From: Spirochaetota bacterium
Lineage (GTDB): Bacteria > Spirochaetota > Brevinematia > DTOW01
Assembly (NCBI GenBank): GCA_028276145.1
Contig: JAPYWX010000041.1
Coordinates: forward strand, 1-11,327
Direction: 5' to 3'
Length of the DNA: 11,327 nucleotides
The translations under genes were made by a program, and so were the position numbers. Below, one piece after another: positions 6,946 to 11,327 of the stretch. The notes beneath the pieces were generated by a model that did not search any database, was not told the origin of the DNA, and was given only the letters and a program-made list of their open reading frames with translations. The first letter of the stretch is position 1. Every line of letters begins with the position of its first letter.

Positions 6946-7008
6946 GTGCTTTTAGCACAGTGTGCTTTTAGCACGAGGTGCTAATAAGCACGGTGTGCTA
7001 ATAAGCAC
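6946..7008. repeat. Tandem palindrome array 3 (GTGCT/AGCAC family)
   Basis: Four clean units occur: GTGCTTTTAGCAC at 6946-6958 and 6962-6974, then GTGCTAATAAGCAC at 6978-6991 and 6995-7008. The spacers are AGT, GAG and GGT and the period is 16-17 nt. Units one and two are identical to each other, as are three and four, which suggests recent duplication. The array directly abuts the TAG stop codon (7011-7009) of the lipoprotein gene. Confidence 0.9.
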
Positions 7009-7629
7009 CTAGAAATTCACCTCGTATGATAGTTGGATTCCGGGGATTGGGAAAATGTTTTGTGCTAATGGGGTGGCTAGTAGGTAGCCTTGTAGGGTTA
7101 CTGAGTTAAAGAAGTTTGCTCCTACATTTATTGTAATGAAATTTTGGTTAAGGAAATTTTGTTCTTCTGTGTTTTTGATTATTGGTATGAAGAACCTGAA
7201 GTTAAGAATGAAGGTGAACCACTCTGTTAAGCTTGATTCCATGTATGTTGGTACTATGTAGTAGAGGTTTTGAATTTGTGCTTGAGTGGAGTGTAAGTAG
7301 AGGAATGACAAGCTCATTCCAGTTCCGAATTTAGATTGGTTTGTTTGGAAAAGTGAAATTTTGATATCTGGTGAAATGGAATAAGAAGAAAAGTCACTGC
7401 TTGGAAGTGAGTAGTAAAAACTTACACCTGAATCAACACCTACAAAATCATCTTTGTATATTCCAAATCTTGGTGCCAAAAAAAAGTTTCTTGCGTAATT
7501 ACCCAAAGAGAAGCCAACACCTTTACTTTGCAAGGTGCTAGCCTTCTCTGTATGACTTAACACCGGAAAAGTTATGCAAGAACTTAGTAAGAGAATCGTA
7601 GGTATTATAGCTAAAAGCGTTTTGTACAT
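7009..7629 (-). CDS. Predicted outer-membrane-type lipoprotein, unknown function
   Basis: A 206-residue protein that I cannot assign to a named family. Residues 1-17 look like a lipoprotein signal peptide, with the lipobox L-S-S-C and Cys at 18. The rest alternates short amphipathic stretches rich in Phe, Tyr and Ser with turns, and ends in Y-E-V-N-F, a terminal aromatic typical of outer-membrane beta-barrels. Several segments (for example GVGFSLGNYARNFFLAPRFG and FITINVGANFF) look like barrel strands. The frame continues upstream into the bactofilin gene, but the ATG at 7629 is chosen because it alone yields a signal peptide. That start lies 4 nt after the bactofilin stop with only a poor A-rich ribosome site, so translation is probably coupled. 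The pairing suggests a cell-envelope role tied to the bactofilin; this is inference. Confidence 0.7.
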   Translation of the reverse strand: MYKTLLAIIPTILLLSSCITFPVLSHTEKASTLQSKGVGFSLGNYARNFFLAPRFGIYKDDFVGVDSGVSFYYSLPSSDFSSYSISPDIKISLFQTNQSKFGTGMSLSFLYLHSTQAQIQNLYYIVPTYMESSLTEWFTFILNFRFFIPIIKNTEEQNFLNQNFITINVGANFFNSVTLQGYLLATPLAQNIFPIPGIQLSYEVNF

Positions 7630-7633
7630 TAAG

Positions 7634-8014
7634 TTAGTCTTTTTCTTTTGGATTAGCTTGTGCAGTTGATTTAGTTGGCATTGAACAGTTTCCGTTGAAT
7701 ACACATCCGTACTCAATGTAGAGGTCTGGTGTCTTTATATCTCCCGTTAATTTGGCTCCTGATATCATTTCAAGCTTTTCAGTTGCCTCAACATTACCAA
7801 TTATTTCACCGTAATTTGTAATTGTTGCTGCTTTGATTTGTGCCTTGACTACGGCTTTTGGACCTATTACAAGATGACCAGTTGCGTCAATTTCTCCCTC
7901 AAAAGTACCTTTTATCATCAAAGAGGTAGAAAATTTTAACACACCTTTAAAGGAAATATCTTCAGCTAGAACGGTATTAATGCTTTTTTCATCAATGACA
8001 TGCTCCTTAGGCAT
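7634..8014 (-). CDS. Bactofilin (polymer-forming cytoskeletal protein)
   Basis: Bactofilins polymerise without nucleotide into beta-helical filaments that usually lie on the inner membrane and position cell-wall enzymes or other envelope machinery. The 126-residue product has the compact bactofilin core at about residues 18-105. It shows the repeating short-strand pattern with glycines at turns: IKGTFEGEIDATGHLVIGPKAVVKAQIKAATITNYGEIIGNVEATEKLEMISGAKLTGDI. A short N-terminal tail and a polar C-terminal tail (about 108-126) flank it. This is at the small end of the normal family size. The start has AAGGAG 6-7 nt upstream. The next gene, an envelope lipoprotein, begins 4 nt after the stop, so the two form an operon. 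Bactofilins often neighbour M23 peptidases; none is seen here. Confidence 0.92.
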   Translation of the reverse strand: MPKEHVIDEKSINTVLAEDISFKGVLKFSTSLMIKGTFEGEIDATGHLVIGPKAVVKAQIKAATITNYGEIIGNVEATEKLEMISGAKLTGDIKTPDLYIEYGCVFNGNCSMPTKSTAQANPKEKD

Positions 8015-8039
8015 AGCTTCCTCCTTTTAATTTGAAAAT

Positions 8040-8067
8040 TTTCTAAGATATTAAATTTTTGTGTCAA
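8040..8067 (-). promoter_or_regulatory. Probable promoter of the bactofilin-lipoprotein operon
   Basis: A perfect -35 box TTGACA (8067-8062) is followed after 16 nt by TAGAAA (8045-8040), a four-of-six -10 match. It lies between the metY end hairpin and the bactofilin ribosome binding site, with a short leader. Confidence 0.5.
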
Positions 8068-8076
8068 GTTATTTCA

Positions 8077-8095
8077 GGCACGGCGTAGCCGTGCC
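8077..8095 (-). terminator. GC-rich hairpin after metY
   Basis: GGCACGGC and GCCGTGCC form a perfect 8-bp stem around a 3-nt loop. It starts 8 nt after the metY stop codon and lies ahead of the bactofilin promoter, a likely transcript boundary. There is no U-tract on the minus strand. It keeps the GGC-loop-GCC top of the other hairpins but has a different lower stem. Confidence 0.5.
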
Positions 8096-8103
8096 CTAAA
8101 AAA

Positions 8104-9372
8104 TCATATTTTGCTCAATGCTTGGTCCAAATCTTCAATTATGTCGTCCACGTTCTCTATTCCTATTGATAGCCTTACTAGGTCTTCTGGTGCTCCTGCT
8201 GCAGCTCTTTCTTCTGGTTTTAGCTGCTGGTGAGTTGTCAAGTATGGATAAATCACTAGCGATTTAGCATCACCTATATTGGCGAGGTGTGAGAATAGTT
8301 TGAGTGACTCGACGAATTTCCTTATTTTTTCTGCTCCTCCTTTTATGCCTACAGTTACTAATGCACTTGCGCCCTTTGGTAGGTATTTCTTAGCATTTTT
8401 GTATGTTGGATTTGATTCAAGTAATGGATATCTTACCCAGGATACTTTTGGATGGCTTTCAAGGTATTTTGCAACCTTGAGGGCGTTTTCTGAATGTCTT
8501 TCCATTCTTAGGTGTAGTGTTTCAAGTCCCTGTAAGAATAAGAATGAGTTGAATGGGCTCAATGATGCTCCTATGTCTCTAAGTAATTGTAGCCTTGCCT
8601 TTAGAATGAATGCTAGATTACCTAGGTCGGTATATCTTAATCCGTGATAGCTTGGGTCAGGCTCAGTAAATTCTGGGAATCTGCCATTAGCCCAGTTGAA
8701 TTTACCAGAATCAACGATTACACCACCTATTGATGTGCCATGTCCACCTATGAACTTAGTAGCAGAGTATACCACTATATCAGCACCATAATCAAAAGGT
8801 CTCAATAGGTATCCTGTTGGTACTGTATTGTCAACAATAAGAGGTACACCATGCTTATGTGCAATGTTTGCTATAGCTTCTATGTCTGGTACGTCTAGTT
8901 TTGGATTACCTATACTTTCAATGTACACTGCTTTTGTCTTGTCATTTATTTTTGATTCAATTTCTTCTAGGTTAAGTGGGTCAACGAAGTGTACTGTTAT
9001 GCCCAATCTTCGCAATGTCCAATTGAAGAGATTATAGGTTCCACCATACAAACTTACAGAACTCACAATTTCATCACCTGGCTTGGCTATCGTTAAGATA
9101 GCGTAAGTTTCAGCAGCTTGCCCTGATGCTACGGCAAGGGCACCGACACCACCTTCAAGTAAAGCCATCCTCTTTTCAAATACATCAGTAGTAGGATTCA
9201 TTATCCTAGTGTAGATGTTGCCTTCTTCCTCAAGTGCAAATAATCTAGCAGCATGGTCAATATCCCTAAATACATAGGATGTTGTTTGATAAATTGGCAC
9301 TGCTCTAGCGCCAGTTGTGGGGTCTGGTACCTGCCCCCCATGAAGTAATATTGTTTCAACCCTTTGTCCCAT
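8104..9372 (-). CDS. metY: O-acetylhomoserine sulfhydrylase (homocysteine synthase)
   Basis: A PLP-dependent Cys/Met-metabolism enzyme of 422 residues, the usual length for MetY. It makes homocysteine from O-acetylhomoserine and sulfide in the cytoplasm, for methionine synthesis. Visible features are the N-terminal TILLHGGQVPDPTTGARAVPIYQTTSY, the ASGQAAE turn (about 82-88) that contacts PLP phosphate, Asp181 in IVDNT, which pairs with the pyridine nitrogen, and the Schiff-base Lys206 in SATKFIGGHG. GGVIVDSGKFNWANGRFPEFTEPDPSYHG is typical of MetY rather than MetB or MetC. The start has AAAGGAGG 8 nt upstream. It has its own promoter and is divergent from cbs. O-succinylhomoserine as substrate cannot be ruled out from sequence alone. 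Confidence 0.93.
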   Translation of the reverse strand: MGQRVETILLHGGQVPDPTTGARAVPIYQTTSYVFRDIDHAARLFALEEEGNIYTRIMNPTTDVFEKRMALLEGGVGALAVASGQAAETYAILTIAKPGDEIVSSVSLYGGTYNLFNWTLRRLGITVHFVDPLNLEEIESKINDKTKAVYIESIGNPKLDVPDIEAIANIAHKHGVPLIVDNTVPTGYLLRPFDYGADIVVYSATKFIGGHGTSIGGVIVDSGKFNWANGRFPEFTEPDPSYHGLRYTDLGNLAFILKARLQLLRDIGASLSPFNSFLFLQGLETLHLRMERHSENALKVAKYLESHPKVSWVRYPLLESNPTYKNAKKYLPKGASALVTVGIKGGAEKIRKFVESLKLFSHLANIGDAKSLVIYPYLTTHQQLKPEERAAAGAPEDLVRLSIGIENVDDIIEDLDQALSKI

Positions 9373-9402
9373 ATTACATCCCTCCTTTAAAATTTTGCAA
9401 AT

Positions 9403-9432
9403 ATTATAATTTGATAAATTTTATTTTTTCAA
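9403..9432 (-). promoter_or_regulatory. Promoter of metY
   Basis: TTGAAA (9432-9427) and a perfect TATAAT (9408-9403) are separated by 18 nt. The region is extremely AT-rich with A/T tracts. The leader would be about 24 nt, too short for a SAM or other methionine riboswitch. Confidence 0.6.
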
Positions 9433-9486
9433 ATTTTGTAAAAATTTTTTAATTTTTTGGTTCTGATGTTTTTCTTTACTGCTTAA

Positions 9487-9525
9487 GTGCTTTTAGCACG
9501 GAGTGCTTTTAGCACGATATGCTTT
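9487..9525. repeat. Tandem palindrome array 4 (GTGCT/AGCAC family)
   Basis: Two identical units GTGCTTTTAGCAC (9487-9499 and 9503-9515) are separated by GGA. A spacer GAT and a decayed third unit (ATGCTTT, 9519-9525) follow. The period is 16 nt. The full units are identical to the first two units of array 3, about 2.5 kb away. Confidence 0.85.
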
Positions 9526-9588
9526 GAGATCCTTGAAAAACTTAATTAATAATGTTGTTTATAACACCTTATAGGTATTTATGAGTAG

Positions 9589-9618
9589 GTGCTATTAAGC
9601 ACAAGTGCTATTAAGCAC
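9589..9618. repeat. Tandem palindrome array 5 (GTGCT/AGCAC family)
   Basis: Two identical units GTGCTATTAAGCAC (9589-9602 and 9605-9618) are separated by AA, giving a period of 16 nt. The arms match the other arrays while the four-base loop differs. Confidence 0.85.
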
Positions 9619-9632
9619 CCACCAGATTAATT

Positions 9633-9655
9633 GTAGAGAGGCTTAGCCTCTCTAC
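9633..9655. repeat. Perfect 10-bp hairpin, GGC-loop-GCC type
   Basis: GTAGAGAGGC-TTA-GCCTCTCTAC is a perfect inverted repeat with a 3-nt loop. It shares a 19-nt core with the hairpin at the end of carB, differing only in the middle loop base. It lies between divergent genes, so it does not follow any annotated gene end. Confidence 0.8.
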
Positions 9656-9847
9656 ACTCTTGATTATTTGAAAAGAGGTAATATCTCGTTAGGTCTAATA
9701 TAAAAGTGCTTTTAAGATTCTTTATAGCAATTATTCAATTAAGTTGCTTAATAGTAAATCATTTCAAATATTAAACAATGAGCTTGTGAGCTTAATCTGT
9801 TAGTTTTTTCAGTATAATCATTGATTAATATTTGTATTTTTAGTATT

Positions 9848-9877
9848 TTGAAAAAGTAAATATTTTATTTTTAAAAT
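9848..9877 (+). promoter_or_regulatory. Probable promoter of cbs
   Basis: TTGAAA (9848-9853) and TAAAAT (9872-9877) are 18 nt apart, with a predicted start near 9884 and the GGGGG ribosome site at 9893-9897. Because the stretch is very AT-rich, chance matches are likely; TATAAT at 9813-9818 is an alternative -10 box without a good -35 partner. Confidence 0.45.
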
Positions 9878-9901
9878 ATTTAAAGTGATATTGGGGGTTG
9901 T

Positions 9902-11314
9902 ATGAGTTATTCTGATAATTACAAGCGCGTGTATAACAATATACTTGAAGCCATAGGATACACACCTATGGTTAGGTTAAACAAAATAACGGAAGGTATA
10001 AAGGCAAATGTTTATGCAAAGCTAGAGTTTTTTAATCCTGGTGGTAGTATAAAGGATAGGATAGGTAGGGCTATGATTGAGAAAGCTGAGAGGGAAGGCT
10101 TGATAAAACCGGGGTATACTATTGTTGAGCCTACTTCGGGCAATACTGGTATGGGATTAGTTCTTGCTGCTATTGTTAAAGGTTACAAGGTTATATTAAC
10201 TATACCTGACAAAATGAGTACTGAAAAGATAAATCTTCTTAAAGCTATGGGGGCTGAGGTTATAGTTACCCCTACTTCTGTACCTCCGGATCACCCAAGT
10301 AACTATATTAGAGTTGCCGAAAGGTTGGTAAAAGAGAATCCCAAGGCTTTCATGCCAAATCAGTACTTTAATCCTGCTAATCCTGAAGCTCATTATCTCA
10401 CTACTGGACCTGAAATTTGGGAGCAGTTGGATGGTAAAGTAGATGTTTTAGTGGCTGGTATTGGTACTGGTGGTACTATAAGTGGTACTGGTAGATACCT
10501 CAAGGAGAAGAATCCTAACATTAAAGTTGTTGGTGTTGATCCGGAAGGGTCTATTTATCATCATAAATTCTACGGTACTGAAGGAGAGGTACATACTTAC
10601 AAAGTTGAGGGAATTGGAGAGGATTTTATGCCTTCAACTTATGATCCTAGTATTGTTGATGAAATAATTGTTGTTAATGATAAAGAGGCGTTTTTAACTG
10701 CTAGAGAGTTAGCTAAGAAAGAGGGTATATTTGCTGGTGGGTCTTCCGGTGCAGCTGTTTTTGGTGCTCTCAAAGTAGCCAAGGAGCTTGATGAGGGTAA
10801 AAATGTTGTTGTTATACTTCCTGATAGTGGTAGAAACTATGTAAATAAGATATACAATGATTATTGGATGATAGAAAATGGGTTTCTTGATTCGCCTTCT
10901 GATGGAGTTCTTGTTGAGGATATAATTAGGTCTAAGGTTAGACATGTTAAGAACCTTATTTACCTTAGTTCTAAGGATAAGATTGGTAAAGCTGTTGAGC
11001 TTATGGTGAGGTACGATATATCGCAGATACCTGTAATTGATGATGGTGTGAATGTCGGTGTTGTGACTGATAAGAATTTGGTTGAAAAACTTTATGGTGT
11101 TTCTAAGGATAAGGAGAAATGCAGAAAGATATGGGAGTGCAGTGTAGAAACTATTATAGAGCCACCTCTACCGGTTGTTAATATTAAGGATGTTGTTTCT
11201 AATCCTTTCCTTATGCTTAAGGATAGAGGTGCTGCTTTGGTTTCAGATGGAAAATCAATAATTGATATTGTTACTTCAATAGACATTGTTGAGTACTATA
11301 AGAATAGGGGGTAA
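9902..11314 (+). CDS. cbs: Cystathionine beta-synthase with C-terminal CBS-domain pair
   Basis: A 470-residue PLP fold-type II enzyme that condenses homocysteine and serine to cystathionine (or can use sulfide chemistry), in the cytoplasm. Visible features are the PLP lysine Lys51 in GGSIKDR, the substrate-binding TSGNTG (78-83), the phosphate loop GIGTGGT (186-192), EGIGEDF (236-242), GGSSG (279-283) and PDSGRNY (307-313). EAHYLTTGPEIWEQ and the DPEGS motif favour CBS over plain cysteine synthase. Residues from about 343 form two CBS repeats, a possible nucleotide or S-adenosylmethionine sensor. The heme-binding N-terminal extension of animal CBS is absent. The ATG start has GGGGG 4 nt upstream. 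Together with metY it suggests homocysteine is diverted toward cysteine. The next gene starts 3 nt after the stop, suggesting an operon. O-acetylserine or O-phosphoserine use cannot be excluded. Confidence 0.9.
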   Translation: MSYSDNYKRVYNNILEAIGYTPMVRLNKITEGIKANVYAKLEFFNPGGSIKDRIGRAMIEKAEREGLIKPGYTIVEPTSGNTGMGLVLAAIVKGYKVILTIPDKMSTEKINLLKAMGAEVIVTPTSVPPDHPSNYIRVAERLVKENPKAFMPNQYFNPANPEAHYLTTGPEIWEQLDGKVDVLVAGIGTGGTISGTGRYLKEKNPNIKVVGVDPEGSIYHHKFYGTEGEVHTYKVEGIGEDFMPSTYDPSIVDEIIVVNDKEAFLTARELAKKEGIFAGGSSGAAVFGALKVAKELDEGKNVVVILPDSGRNYVNKIYNDYWMIENGFLDSPSDGVLVEDIIRSKVRHVKNLIYLSSKDKIGKAVELMVRYDISQIPVIDDGVNVGVVTDKNLVEKLYGVSKDKEKCRKIWECSVETIIEPPLPVVNIKDVVSNPFLMLKDRGAALVSDGKSIIDIVTSIDIVEYYKNRG

Positions 11315-11317
11315 GGT

Positions 11318-11327
11318 ATGAAGTTTT
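11318..11327 (+). CDS. Start of a further gene, cut by the window end
   Basis: An ATG follows the cbs stop codon after 3 nt, with AGGGGG (11306-11311) about 6 nt upstream, a good ribosome site embedded in the end of cbs. Only Met-Lys-Phe is visible. A cystathionine lyase would fit the context, but nothing in the sequence shows this. Confidence 0.5.

Larger units (their letters stand above)
9373..9901. other. Divergent intergenic region between metY and cbs
   Basis: This 529-nt region holds the metY promoter on the left, the probable cbs promoter on the right and, between them, two palindrome arrays (9487-9525 and 9589-9618) and one 10-bp hairpin (9633-9655). A decayed single unit (GTGCTTTTAAG) is at 9706-9716. 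In 9720-9840 I see only AT-rich sequence with no gene or structure. Confidence 0.7.

Noticed and set aside
6946..7008. Palindrome arrays considered as CRISPR arrays
   Set aside because: Units are 13-14 nt with 2-3-nt spacers; CRISPR repeats and spacers are each over 20 nt, and no cas gene is near.
9373..9480. SAM or T-box type leader for metY
   Set aside because: The sequence before metY is nearly pure A/T without GC helices, and the promoter lies close to the start codon.

Overview
The window looks like a piece of an AT-rich spirochaete chromosome. The main reason is the protein at 55-2016, which matches the cytoplasmic filament protein CfpA as I remember it from Treponema and relatives; that family is known essentially from spirochaetes. 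A FlgN-type flagellar chaperone, a bactofilin and several lipoproteins fit. The exact lineage cannot be read from this window; Borrelia and Leptospira are unlikely because they are not known to carry CfpA.

Layout. Seven genes run leftward (minus strand), in transcription order: metY (O-acetylhomoserine sulfhydrylase, 9372-8104), a bactofilin (8014-7634) closely followed by an outer-membrane-type lipoprotein (7629-7009), a FlgN-like chaperone (6832-6347), carB (5976-2716), a small lipoprotein with a glycogen-binding-type domain (2625-2176) and cfpA (2016-55). On the right, a cystathionine beta-synthase gene with a C-terminal CBS-domain pair (9902-11314) runs rightward, divergent from metY. The first codons of a further gene follow at 11318.

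How the genes relate. metY and cbs form a divergent sulfur amino-acid pair: MetY makes homocysteine and CBS converts homocysteine plus serine to cystathionine. cfpA and the bactofilin are two independent filament-forming cytoskeletal systems. carB serves pyrimidine and arginine synthesis, and no carA is in view. Most genes look individually transcribed: sigma-70-like promoters are recognisable just ahead of the lipoprotein, cfpA, metY, bactofilin and cbs genes, with very short leaders.

The intergenic DNA is the striking part. Five stretches hold tandem arrays of tiny palindromes (5-bp arms, 3-4-nt loops, 2-3-nt spacers, 16-17-nt period). Four belong to a GTGCT/AGCAC family and one to an ATAGC/GCTAT family with the same geometry. 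Separately, five single GC-rich hairpins ending in GGC-loop-GCC lie at gene ends, one of them inside the last codons of carB. A 75-nt multi-branched inverted repeat lies between the small lipoprotein gene and cfpA. None of these has the U-tract of a classical terminator, and two arrays plus one hairpin sit between divergent genes where no gene ends.
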